The notes below the pieces were generated by a model. That model did no database searches. It was not told the DNA's origin and saw only the letters and a program-made list of their open reading frames with translations. A program made the translations under genes and the position numbers. A DNA stretch of 64,000 nt from Panopea generosa (taxonomy: Eukaryota > Mollusca > Bivalvia > Adapedonta > Hiatellidae): contig CM055901.1 of the NCBI GenBank assembly GCA_029582155.1, positions 48,543,228 through 48,607,227 of the forward strand, in the 5' to 3' direction. How positions within the stretch are numbered: position 1 is the first letter of the stretch; each line of letters begins with the position of its first letter. Of the stretch, positions 1 through 10,224 are shown in pieces.

Positions 1-86
1 CATAAAAAGGATTAATATAATGATATTTCAAAAAAGTACCATGCCACTATGAACCAGTAGAGTGTCCTCGGGCACTCGTGTTTTCA
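1..86 (+). repeat. Tail fragment of dispersed repeat family R1
   Basis: The first ~86 bases resemble the end of the long R1 element near 19085-19172: both have a stretch about a CACTATGA..CAGTAGAG run, then a GTCCTC box, then a terminal (C)TTGTT/GTGTT motif. Only the 3' end is inside the window, so the rest presumably lies upstream. No coding capacity is visible. Confidence 0.6.
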
Positions 87-618
87 AAATGGAATGTTCC
101 ATTTGAGATAAAATGTTCTATTTTATATAGATTACTGAAGACAGTCATTGTTGAAAGTGTGTTAAGTTACTCTTTAACTTTGAATGGACACTATGATGGT
201 ATTGACTAAACAGATTTGACATTTTATCCTTGTTTCTTTTTCCACAAGCTCCACTATCTTGTATCAGGTAGTTTCCTTTCCATTCCTAGTCTAATAACAT
301 TTGATGAAAATACCATGGAAGAGGGCTATTTTCTTAATGCTTTACTTTTTTCTAATACACCTAAATAGCAGTTGAATTTTAAAAAAATTGAAATTGATGT
401 GTTACTTGCTGTGCAGCTACCTTTTTGAATTCCAAAAGATGAATTTTGATTGGCTTGTTATTGAGCTAAAAACAGTTTGTCTGAATTCATTGAAAACAGA
501 AGATAATTATTGTGTTGATTAGTACATTTCTGACTTTCCTGTGCAAGCTGAACATTAAAATACCGATTTAATAATAGAATGTTTTTACTTGGCATATTGC
601 AACATCATTATTATATGA

Positions 619-990
619 TTGTCAATATGTGGAATCCCTAGAGGTTGTCGATATTTGGAGTCCCACAGGTTGTCAATATGTGGAATCCCTACAGGTTGTC
701 AATATTTGGAGTCCCACAGGTTGTCATTATGTGAAATCCCTACAGGTTGTCAATATTTGAAGTCCCTGCAGGTTGTCAATATTTGGAGTCCCTGCAGGTT
801 GTCAATATGTGGACTCCCTGCAGGTTGTTTATATTTGGAATTAATGCAGGTTGCCAATATTTGGGATCCCTGCAGGTTGTCAATATTGTTAATTCCTGCA
901 GGTTTATTTAATCGGAATCATAATAGATTGTCAACAGGGTATCAACAGTGCAATTCTTACAGATTGTCAATATTTGAAATCCCTGGATGA
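619..990 (+). repeat. Minisatellite, ~25-26-bp unit, about 12-14 copies
   Basis: The core GGTTGTCAATATTTGGA recurs every 25-26 bases, alternating with versions reading ATGTGGA; the last copies (after ~900) are degenerate. The even period keeps one frame open, giving a 123-codon reading frame that simply spells the repeat. I do not regard it as a gene. Confidence 0.9.
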
Positions 991-999
991 TTAGATGGA

Positions 1000-1235
1000 T
1001 TTTGCTAAAATTTTCATAGAACTATTAGTAGGTGTGGGAGATTCAGATTTGTTGTAAATGGTGATTACTTAATTTAGAGTCTTTAATTGGGACTGTCCAG
1101 ATCCTATTATGCTACTTTTGATTCTTACTTATGAGAACAATGGGAAATGCAAAAAGATGTTATTCATTCTATATCCTTACGAATGAAGGCAGTTCTTCTA
1201 TACTGGACCAAGTAAGCTCATTAGGTAGCACCTCT
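1000..1235. other. Unique-looking AT-rich sequence
   Basis: No ORF, tandem repeat or recognised element is visible here. Confidence 0.5.
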
Positions 1236-1239
1236 GACT

Positions 1240-1475
1240 ATCAATTCTGAACACAGTCTTTGAGGTGACTTATATACAACATTGTGCTTTTTGTCATTTG
1301 TCTCTCACTGCTTATTCAAGTTGGAAAGTTATCAGCAACTTGCAGAGATGATGGTGCTTGAGTATGGTAGTTAACCTATCAGGATTCTGAGGGAAAAGTG
1401 ATTAGGTTAGATGCTTGTCTGTAAGCCTTCAATGGCATATAAATGATGGTAAATATTCAAACAACTAAACACACA
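1240..1475 (+). mobile_element. SINE family B copy, head degraded
   Basis: The body matches the best copy at 28629-28905 in the same order: a block on ACAACATTGTG, CTCTCACTGCT, GTTATCAGCAACTTGCAGAG, a GTGCTTGAGTA block, then an AATGGCATA..AAATATTC tail. The tRNA-like A and B boxes are not recognisable. It is a diverged copy. Confidence 0.7.
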
Positions 1476-1479
1476 AATC

Positions 1480-1814
1480 AGTAGGAACAATTTAATCATT
1501 TACTTTTCACTGTTGATATTGTGGGTTAAACATCTTGCTCCGTTAGAAATTGAAAATGACCCCCGTCTCTTAGGTGTTTGGTTTGAGGTCATTTAATCAA
1601 CCTCTCATGCTGAGAATGATTCATCTCCTCAAGATTCATCCTTGTGATTTTTCTTCTTCTATAATCTAGATTCCATATATAACTGTAGTGTGTTGATTAA
1701 TCAAATTTTAAAAAACAGGGAGAAATTTGCTATTTACTTCTCAGTATGTCAGTGTGCTGGCTCAGTTTCTCTTTTATCTACATGATGAACTTTTAAATAT
1801 TATAAGTTCATATA
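1480..1814. other. Unannotated AT-rich sequence
   Basis: I see no coding frame or repeat match. It runs up to the TA target of the MITE that follows. Confidence 0.4.
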
Positions 1815-1816
1815 TA

Positions 1817-2729
1817 CACTTGGGTCCCGTTATAACGCGGTTCTTGGGGTCCACAAAATGAAACCGCATTATAAGCGGACCACGTTATTGTGATAATTAC
1901 CGCGAAAAAAATCAATTTCGGTTATTCACACCTATGGTGCTGTCCGTCTGTAAGTGAATGGTATTGTTACTCTAAGTGAATGGTATTGTTTGCATTGTAA
2001 TATGATACAACGCATATTTGGTTACAACAGATACACTTAGGCAAGTATAAAATTAATACAAATAAAGAAAAGAAAGAAAAACATTTTCGTGTTTTGATTA
2101 TACTAAAATGGCAGCCATTTCCGTTAAACCTGGAAGGAGAAAAAACGGTGTCTATATAAAAAATAGCAGTTCAATTTGAACTCAACGCTGTTAGTATAAA
2201 AATATTAAAAATATAAATCTGAAGTATTAACAACAATAAAATAATAAAAATAAGTTTGTGTTTACGATCCGATAAGATACCCGCGATTTATTAATACCTG
2301 TCAACTGCTTCATTGCTTGATCACGTGATCACTCAATAATAACAAAGTTTTGCATATGGCTTCCGTGTTTGGCACGTGTCAGCATTTATTGAAGCACTCG
2401 GGATTATAACAAACTGTTAATTGTCAATGCTGGCATGAATCAATCCCTTAAACTATCCTTTAAACAACCATGAGGTAATGGTTATAATAGGTTGTTATAA
2501 TCAAGGCTAATTGGTGAGTAGAAGATGAGCGATTATCAAATCAAAACATGGCGACGATCTATTGTTTGGTTGTCATTTGATAATTCGGGCAGATTTTCAA
2601 GTTTTATATCACGACACTCCCCCCCCACCCCCATCCCCCATCCCCGCCGAAAAAAATGGGAGCCAAGCAAAAACCGCGTTTTAACAGAATTCGCGCTATA
2701 TCGAACCGCATTATAACAGGACCACAGTG
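1817..2729 (+). mobile_element. Non-autonomous pogo/Tigger-like DNA transposon (MITE), copy 1
   Basis: The 913-bp element has terminal inverted repeats: it starts CACTTGGGTCCCGTTATAAC and its end, read in reverse complement, starts CACTGTGGTCCTGTTATAAT. TA flanks both ends (1815-1816 and 2730-2731), as expected for Tc1/mariner-pogo elements. A closely similar copy lies at 33306-34178. The subterminal parts repeat the GCGGTTC and ATAACGCGG motifs. There is no transposase. The superfamily assignment rests on the TA duplication and the look of the termini; the boundaries are well supported by two copies. Confidence 0.85.
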
Positions 2730-3034
2730 TATATTTAAATTTGGTGAATGAGCGCATATTGAAGATAGTGTTGAAACAATATCACAGTTTGGATTGGAGA
2801 CAGATTGAAGTCATACCTTGTCTACTAAGATAAGTTATTTGTCACTTGGTTCACTGACATCAAATCCGGGTTCTTGTAGTGCTGTTTTGTCCCTTTGATG
2901 TTTCAATTTACTTGTGCTTAATGACCTGTTAGGTAAATCAATTAATTGACGGCATTGAATGTTTGGTTGTTGCATGGATGAATATGCGAGGAACATGATC
3001 ATTAGTAAATGAGTACATTTGTGTCATTTGACTC

Positions 3035-3325
3035 ATTTTAATCTCTACTGGTTAAAGGCCAGAAGTGTTTATGGTATTGCTCGCTGTCCGTCATAATAAT
3101 TCTCTCATTCTCTCTGAATCTGTAAGTAGCACTTTCTCTGAAACTACTATACCAGTTGTGTACTTAAAACTTCACGTTAAAGATGTTGTGTTACTTTCTC
3201 GGACAATAAAATATGAGCGTAGTAGATATTGAGTTACCTCCTCAACCAATGAAATCACAGAATGAGAAAGTAGATCAACATGGAATTTTCTGCTGGTATT
3301 TTTAGTTTATTATAGTAAGTGTGTG
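3035..3325 (+). repeat. Head fragment of dispersed repeat R1
   Basis: The stretch begins with CTCTACTGG..GGCCAGAAGTG followed by a GCTGTCCGTC motif and the CACTTTCTCTGAAACTACT block found at the heads of the R1 copies at 17195 and 32593. It is truncated after about 290 bases, where LINE-derived sequence begins. Confidence 0.65.
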
Positions 3326-3334
3326 AAGTACTGC

Positions 3335-4218
3335 CATGGTTACGTCTTCTCAAAATGAACAATGCAAGATATCCTAAGCAATGCTATATTAACCCTTTAC
3401 TTTATATAGACGCCTTTGGACACCTCTAATATTGAAAGCATTAATTCATCATATATCAACAATGGGTGAATTATGTTTATATTAACTGACAGAGTGGAAA
3501 ACAGTGCAGGAAGTGTTCAGATTGCTCGTTACGAGCAATCTGAACTCTTCCTGCACTGTTTTCAAAGGCCTTCTGTGATTGGTGCGGGAAAACGCGTATC
3601 TATGGAGTAAAGGGTTATGCTACGTCATTTAGATGAAGCTGGGAGAGTAACTTGGGCTACGAAGGTCAAAACACTACTTTTTCAATACGGGTTTGGTTTG
3701 CTTGGATATCACAAGACATTGGTGATGATCATTTATTTATCTTAAGATTTAAACAACGTGTAACAGATTGTGCTCTGCAAAATTGGCACGCTGATGTCCA
3801 TGAATCAAGAAAAGCTATTCATTATAAGCACTTTAAAACGCAACTAAACATTGAGCAATACCTTACTTTGAAAATCCCTTTAATAATATAAAATTGCACT
3901 CTCAAAACTGTGTTTTTCAAAACATTCGTTATTTGTTGAAACAGGGAGACATACAAATGTTGCTTATACTGATAGATTATGTATTTTGTGTAACTCCCAA
4001 GAAATAGAAGATGAATTTCACCCTGTCATGACATGTACCTTTTATAACAGTCTATGTAACCATGTCTTGCTGATACTATTAACTATAACGATCACAACTA
4101 TCATAATGTATATGAATTCTACAGTTTGATGAGTATAGCCAATTCTGACAAGATAATCAAACTGGCAAAGTTTGTATTTGAGATGTTTAATAAAAGAACT
4201 CTTTACCTCCAATCTTAA
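3335..4218 (+). pseudogene. LINE ORF2 C-terminal remnant (non-LTR retrotransposon)
   Basis: In pieces the conceptual protein reads WLRLLKMNNARYPKQCY, LDEAGRVTWATKVKTLL, FILRFKQRVTDCALQNWHAD, KLCFSKHSLFVETGRHTN, LCILCNSQEIEDEFH and, near the end, FYSLMSIANSDKIIKLAKFV, closing at TAA 4216-4218. This order, with its C-x2-C..H..C knuckle, is that of the region downstream of the reverse transcriptase in many invertebrate LINE ORF2 proteins. There are frameshifts near 3705 and 3890, and a 222-bp MITE (3393-3614) sits inside. The N-terminal endonuclease and RT core are absent. The clade cannot be fixed by eye. Confidence 0.75.
3393..3614 (+). mobile_element. piggyBac-like MITE, copy 1, inserted in the LINE remnant
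   Basis: The 222-bp element begins CCCTTTACTTTATATAGACG and ends in the inverted form TATGGAGTAAAGGG. The flanks are TTAA (3389-3392) and TTAT (3615-3618), a TTAA-type target duplication with one change. The centre (3503-3566) is a near-perfect palindrome. A second, 189-bp copy in opposite orientation lies at 60538-60726 with TTAA on both sides. TTAA plus CCCTTT termini fit piggyBac; Kolobok is the alternative TTAA superfamily. Confidence 0.8.
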
Positions 4219-4224
4219 AACAAA

Positions 4225-4729
4225 ATGACTTAAAACATAATGACTTGAATTAAATCTCGAAATTGTGTATTACTTTTATTTTTTTTTAATATTTGAAATA
4301 AGATAGACACAAACATTGATCACAAGCAAAACAACAGAACAGTCAATATGTAAAAAAACAAAATATATATATAAATATATTGCATTCATTATATCAAAAC
4401 TGAATTGAAATTATAATGTTGGTATTATGAATATTTATTTGTCAGATTCCACGTTTACAATGTGTTTAAAAGTGTATTATGGGCCAGAGGCCTACATTAC
4501 TCAAGTAAAATATTGTCTATTTAGTGTGTTTTAACTATACACAAGCTTTTTTTATCCAAAATTCAAGATGGCTTCCTGCCATTACTAAAAATAGTAAAGA
4601 AAATAGTCTTATATATAGCAGTTACCAGCAGAGTAAGTCTCAAACTGCATGTTACCCTGACAGTGAGGAAGTAGTCAACAAAAATTAATTTTGGTAAAAA
4701 AGCAATATCTAACTCAGAGAATTTTTGGT
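4225..4729. other. AT-rich sequence downstream of the LINE remnant
   Basis: This may include the LINE 3' untranslated region at its start. It contains homopolymer T, a TA-rich run near 4365 and no reading frame. Nothing else is recognised. Confidence 0.4.
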
Positions 4730-5385
4730 ATTCTGATGTTTGAAATATGTGATCAATTTATTTAATTCTCAAACTAAATATTGTTCCCATTCACCAACTG
4801 CTGAAGTCAAAAGTATTTCGTCTGAATTTCATCAAAAGTGTTCTGATTTTAAAGGAAATATATCAGGAAAACATGCTAGAAATGTCTTAAAAAATAAAGT
4901 TATTAAAATGGATAAAAAGCATCTCATTATCATCGATAAATAAAATCCAAATGATTTGGTATGGCAAATCCACCCAAAACATGACAAATTCTGTATTTAA
5001 ATTGTAGTGGTAATCTTGAAACAAAATCCCCATTCTAAAAATAGACAGTACTTAACTACTGTTTAACATCATTCAAACTCTTTAACTACGAGTAAATCTG
5101 TATCAGTGGCGGATCTACTTTTTAAAAATCCCGGCATACACCCCCTCCTCACTTAACATCCATATGTTGTTAAAATGCACTATATTTCTACTGAAAACAT
5201 GTTTGTCCTTTCAGATTTTGTGTTGTGTCTAAGCTGAAGTCCACCCATATGTTAAATGGATCAATGTGAAATCAAAATGAAATCATGTGACTTATTTAAT
5301 ACATCACAAAATATGTTGCACTTTTAAGCGGGAAATCTAATTTAGTCAAACCTAGGAGTGTAACCCAAGTTAGGAAATCCCCTTT
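4730..5385 (+). repeat. Dispersed repeat family C, first part
   Basis: The region shares order and sequence with 29200-29470, 37605-37835 and 50330-50500: the block AAATCCCCATTCTAAAAATA, then GCACTT/GTACTTAACTACTG, then ATCAAAATGAAATCATGTGA, TTTTAAGCGGGAAATCTA and AACCCAAGTTAGGAAATC. A 67-codon frame at 4740-4943 lies in it but is interrupted in the 29-kb copy, so I take the family as non-coding. It continues at 6060-6190, interrupted by element R2. Confidence 0.65.
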
Positions 5386-6040
5386 TTATGCCCCTGCCAT
5401 TTTCAACAGGGGGCATTATCGATAGTATCACCTCTGTCCATACGTATGTCTCATGTTTTCGACTTATATCCTTTAATGAACATATTTAAACCAAATTTGA
5501 TGTGTGACTTCACATTCAGGTAATACAGGTCAAGTTCGTATTTCGTTCCTGTCTGATGATATTTGATGGAGTTATGCCCTTTTTTGACTTAGATTATTGA
5601 CATATGTCAAGAAATAGGTTTCCACTCGATATATCTTGAAAGATTGGATGGATTTGATTCATATTTGGTAGAAAGATGTATGGTGATAAAACTACAGCTC
5701 AAGTTTGATTTCCGTCAAAATCCCTGGATACTAATTAGGTGTTCTGGGCTCTGATTGGCTGATAGTTTCCTACCTCTAAAGACTTTATTTATGGACCGAT
5801 TTTGACAAAAATTTATATTTAGCTTGATATCAACAAGATCCTGGTCAAGTTCGACAATGGATGGAATTAGTGCATATTAATTAGGTGATCTGAATTCTGA
5901 TTGGCTGACGTTTTCCGACCTCTAAAATCTTTATTGATGGACCGATTTTGATGAAACTTGATATTTGGCTTTATTGATATTTACAATGTAGTTACAAAGT
6001 TGGGGAATCTGTGTCCCATGGATGCATTTCTAGTATTATA
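5386..6040 (+). mobile_element. Hairpin-headed dispersed element R2, inserted in family C
   Basis: It starts with a stem-loop (ATGCCCCTG paired with CAGGGGGCAT, 5389-5414), soon followed by CTCTGTCCATACGTATGTC. It contains two ~165-170-bp direct repeats sharing GATTGGCTGA and TGGACCGATTTTGA, and ends near CCCATGGATGCATTTCTAGT. Family C sequence resumes after it. No ORF is present. Hairpin-headed families of this design are common in bivalve DNA as I know it. Confidence 0.7.
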
Positions 6041-6059
6041 TCATTTTGACAGGTTTAGA

Positions 6060-6190
6060 TATATATTTTTTTGGCAATACAGGGTCAGTGAGTGTATAAT
6101 ATTATAGGTATGATATATTAGAAAAAAAAAATATCTTAGGCAATTTTAAAAGTTTGAAAAATCCAGATAAATTCCTTTTAAAAATGCTTT
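6060..6190 (+). repeat. Dispersed repeat family C, second part
   Basis: TTTTGGCAATACAGGGTCAG and the following A-rich block match 41910-42000, where they also follow family C sequence at a distance. Confidence 0.6.
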
Positions 6191-6624
6191 ATCAATATGT
6201 AGAAAATTAAGTAGAACATTTGACTTGCTTTGAGATAAGAAATTCAGAATAAAGTCAAGTTTATATGACTGGCATACTGACACACTTTCTATCTAGAATA
6301 AGAAATCAATTAGGTTATACAATCTAAAAGTTTGGTAAATATTTGAATTAATCGTGAAGTACTCCATACTGTAGGTCTCACATAAATAATAAAGTTAATA
6401 GATTTCATAATTATGTGTATTGCCTGTTGTTCTTTTGGAATTGGATTTATAATTTTATTTTCAACACATGGCAGATTATATATCATGGTTTATCCAGTTT
6501 TCTTGGTAGAAGAAGATTGCCATCAAAATATAAGACAATAGATGAAAATCCTTTATACAAAATATCAAATATTGAAAATACATTCAAAATTTTGATTCTG
6601 CTGGCCACTGGCAGACGTGACTGC

Positions 6625-6700
6625 AGCAGAATGGACAGCGTTGTGATACGACTGAAAAATTGTTGAAAGCGACGCTTAAGACTACACAACAACAATCCTT
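6625..6700 (+). mobile_element. SINE family A, 3' tail only
   Basis: The string GTGATACGACTGAAAAATTG followed by TTGAAAGCGACGCTTAA and CACAACAACAA is the tail found in full SINE A copies at 14485, 28165 (reverse) and 48515. The head is missing. Confidence 0.65.
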
Positions 6701-6835
6701 TATATAAAATACCCATACTCTAGTGGCAGGAGGACAAGTATTTCATATGTATGATGTCCTCCTACTGTGTTAAAATCATGATCATTGGGTACTTTTTTTA
6801 TGTAAGGGCCCTCCCCACTCAAATTTGACAAATAC

Positions 6836-6930
6836 AGTTTAACCTGTATTAAGCAGTCCCCCAAGGTAACTGGCCAAACTGGCTGCTTAACACAGGTGGC
6901 TGCTTAAAAGAGGGTCTATATCGTTACTAA
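6836..6930 (+). repeat. Terminal fragment of a TA-type MITE
   Basis: CAGTTTAACCTGTATTAAGC and the repeated GGCTGCTTAA motifs resemble the ends of the small MITE at 58452-58603 and the block at 7840-7900. The partner end is not clear. Confidence 0.4.
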
Positions 6931-7186
6931 GAAAGTTGAAGTCATGATGTTTGTTGTAACAGACAGAAAGTGATCACACATGCATGGTACATGTTGTACC
7001 ATGCCTGTAAGTTGAAGTTGTTTGGAATTAAGTACAGGGGTGTATGAGTAAAAAATATTTGAACCGACTGTATTTTATATAGAAATACATTACTAAAATT
7101 ATTGTTATAATTATTTAATTAAAAGACTCTTTATGCTTCAATTTAGCATAAAATAAATCCAGTTTCATAATTATCATGTAACATTT

Positions 7187-8854
7187 AGGTCATCAGAGAC
7201 TTTGTCTCAAGGGACCTTTTGCGATTTTCTTGTTCGTCGTCCGTTGTGTGTCATCCACTGTGCGTCCATAAACAATTGACATTTTCTTTGACTTCTCGAA
7301 AACCATTAGCTCAATCATAATAAAAAAAGGTATGCAGCTTTAGTTTAAACAATATTTATTTGTTTTCAACATATTACATATAAATATATTCAAATATACA
7401 GCGATACATAACAATAGAATTGAGAAGAAAGCTATTTCTAGCTTATACAAAGTCTCTCTTCTGTATGCAGCTTTGGTACCTAAGGGTGAATCAAAATCGG
7501 AATTGCAATTCCAAAACAGTCAAATTCAAGGTAAACTTTAAAAATCTTCTTCTCAATTTAGGAAACACTGGGAAACAGATGGTAAGCATGATTATGGACG
7601 TATGTTGGATGTTATAAAAATTGTGAATTGCATGTCCATAGGTCTCATATGAATGAAACAGGGACCAACCACTAGGTGTGACCGCTAAGTGATAAACAAT
7701 CTGTGGCTACATCTGACTGCATGCAGCTGACCGTTTACGGGCATTGTTTGGGATGAAATAGACTAGCCGCCTTAATGAGATGACCATCTAATACATATAC
7801 TTTATATAAGAAATTTACAAGGAGAGGATTTTGAAGTGGCCATTTAACACAGGTGACCAGTTATAAGAGGTGGCTGCATGGACAAGTTAGATGGTATTTA
7901 TTTTTCTTCAGTCACAGTGAATTTAAAACTTTGAAATATTTTGCAAAATGGTCCATGACTGTTGTCATCAGTGTCAGGTTAGTCTTGTAAAGAGAAAAAA
8001 TGGCCATAGCTTGCAGACCCTTCCCAAGCTGGGGTAAAGGTGATGCATAAAGGGATGGGTGTGTGAGGGGGTGTACCCCCTTCCACTTTGATTTTTTTCA
8101 TTTTTGAACTTAAAATGGAGCCTTTTTAGGTGTACATGGGAATACATATTGCACTAAAATAAAATAAAACATGCATAATTGACTTTTTGCGTCATTTTTC
8201 ACCTTTACATGGTGCCATTTAAAAGTGTTTATGGACTAAATGTAGCTGCTAAACAAAAAAATAAGAAAAACATTTTTTTATACTTTTATTGTCATTTTTA
8301 GCTTGGCGGGATGAAGTCCAAGAAGAGCTATTGCCATGACCCCAGTATTGGGTCATTGGCACCGTCTGTAGACACCCAGGTTAAACCTTTGCATTTAAGT
8401 TTAAGATATCTATGCAACTTATTAGATGTGAATGCAATTAACATGTGTGTTCACCATCATCAGTGGAACACACACAGAGACAAGAACCATAACTCTTGAT
8501 TGCATTTTGGCACAGTTATGGCCCTTTTTGGACTTAGACACCCAGGTTAAACTTTTTCGTTTAGTTGGGTTTAAGTTTAAGATATCTATGCAACCACTCA
8601 TTGGATATGAACGAAACTTCACATGTGTGTTCACCATCATCGATGGAACTCACAGAGACAAGAACCATAACTCGGGGTTGCATTTTGGCAGAGTCATGGC
8701 CATTTAGGACTTAATCTTCATCTGTAGACACCCATTTTAAACTTTTGCGTTTAGTTGCGTTTCAGTTTTGCTGTTTGCCTGCAATCTCAATCTTTGCATG
8801 GGTGGTGAGTTTTATCCCATCAGTGAGCTTTGTTGTCTTCTGACAACTCTTGTT
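7187..8854 (+). mobile_element. Hairpin-headed dispersed element R3 with ~198-bp internal repeats
   Basis: The head is a nested palindrome, AGGTC..GAGACTTTGTCTC..GACCT (7187-7217), followed by TTCGTCGTCCGTTGTG. Two ~198-bp direct repeats lie at about 8320-8705, each containing GACACCCAGGTTAAAC, TTTAAGATATCTATGCAA and ACATGTGTGTTCACCATCAT. The tail is a hairpin GTTGTC-TTCT-GACAAC (8832-8847) followed by TCTTGTT. Other repeats are nested in it (7327-7472 and MITE-like sequence near 7840). The small ORFs at 8311-8707 are repeat sequence. Confidence 0.7.
7327..7472 (-). repeat. LINE-3'-end-like dispersed repeat, reverse copy
   Basis: In reverse complement it matches 30708-30860: AGAGAGACTTTGTATAAGC, TAGCTTTCTTCTCAATTCT, then AACAAATAAATATTGTTTAA. 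The A-rich end suggests a retrotransposon 3' untranslated region. It lies within R3. Confidence 0.55.
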
Positions 8855-8859
8855 TTAAG

Positions 8860-10220
8860 TTTAAATAGCACAATTTAAAGTGTATGTCATTTCATTTTTT
8901 TACTCATCAACAAACATCAACTAAACAGCACTCTCCTTGGTTTCTCAGCATGCAAGTATTCCCTTGCTTTCTGAAAGTTGAAGTCTGCTAGTGTTGGACC
9001 TCGAAAGATGAATTCATTACCTTATTACCATGTTTTTTGCATAAACAACTTGGTTTAAGATACAGTTTACCAAGTAATTAAACAATCAACCATGGGAAAG
9101 TCTGAAAAGCTTAATAAAAAGACATTTCAATTTAAAAATGTTCATAATGAGTTCCACTTTGATTTAAATAAAGAAAAACAAATACAAAAACTGCTTATTT
9201 CCAACCAGACTATTTCATTTCTGGATTTTCATATTTTCTAAAGCCTTAAAGATATGTTACATCAAAGAGTAGCAACAATTCTAACAAATTCGCGAGTGTG
9301 GATGTTTGTTTCAAAGTTGTTTTCACTGCTGGTGCAATGTCCTAATTTTGTCACAATGGACTTTGCATGTTTGTTATTTCTTTATTTGCTGAAAAAATTA
9401 GCATTTCACACCATCTGACAAACAGGGATATTACACATACAATTATAGTTATGAGAATGCTGTTGAACAATGAACATTTTGCAGAATTTAATATGAGCAT
9501 TTTCATATTTTTATCCGTAGCAGAGGATTTGTAAATGTATCCAATATGTCAAATATTGATATATATATATATTTGTGAAATTTACTTGAGGACTGAGACA
9601 ATGTGGCCTATCTTGTACTGTGACATGGCATGCATAGAAGTATAACTTGGCATAAATGTAATTAAATTTATTCATGACCCAGAGTATGGTTTTCATCACC
9701 TTTCGGGATGTCCTCGCTAAATAATTGCAAACCAATTAAATGTAGTTATTGGGGTGATGTCATTAAAATGGTGATGAAATTATATTATGGTGGTGGTTTA
9801 ACAAAACACATCAGTCAGTTTGGGCTGAAAAAGTTAATGGAAGATAATCCCTAACGTAAACAACACCAGTGCATGAAGTGTCCATTTTACTGCAGTTGCG
9901 TGTAGTCCAGATGTCAGGAAAGTTGTGTATACATAATAATCAAGACAACATGCGCGACATTGGCAAACTTGAAGACCTGCTGTTTCTGCTGTGATAAATA
10001 TAAGACGCTTGCCAAAATCTAAGTGTTGTTAGGTATTGACTTTAGAAATTAAGACACTGGGATCACTAAAAGCGCTTGGGGAAGGGCCTGTGTAAAATGT
10101 TTTGCATAAAGCATAATCTAATGGCCATTGGTCAAGTATATACTGAATAATGCTCTCAACTTACAAATGTTAGTTGTTTACCTGCATGCAGCAAAGATAT
10201 TATGTCCAGACAGAATATCA
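8860..10220. other. Unannotated AT-rich sequence
   Basis: About 1.3 kb with no convincing exon, transposon terminus or array; a short TA run occurs near 9560. A 74-codon minus-strand frame at 9511-9735 has no recognisable features. Confidence 0.4.
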
Positions 10221-10224
10221 CATA

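Noticed and set aside
619-990. 123-codon open frame
   Set aside because: It is a translation of the 26-bp repeat; the frame is open because the unit lacks stops in that phase.
2525-2716. Similar short reading frames in both pogo-like MITE copies (2525-2716 and 33994-34194), which might suggest a conserved small protein
   Set aside because: Over the first ~30 codons the two copies differ at about five bases and every difference changes the amino acid. That is the pattern of unconstrained sequence, so the frames look non-coding.
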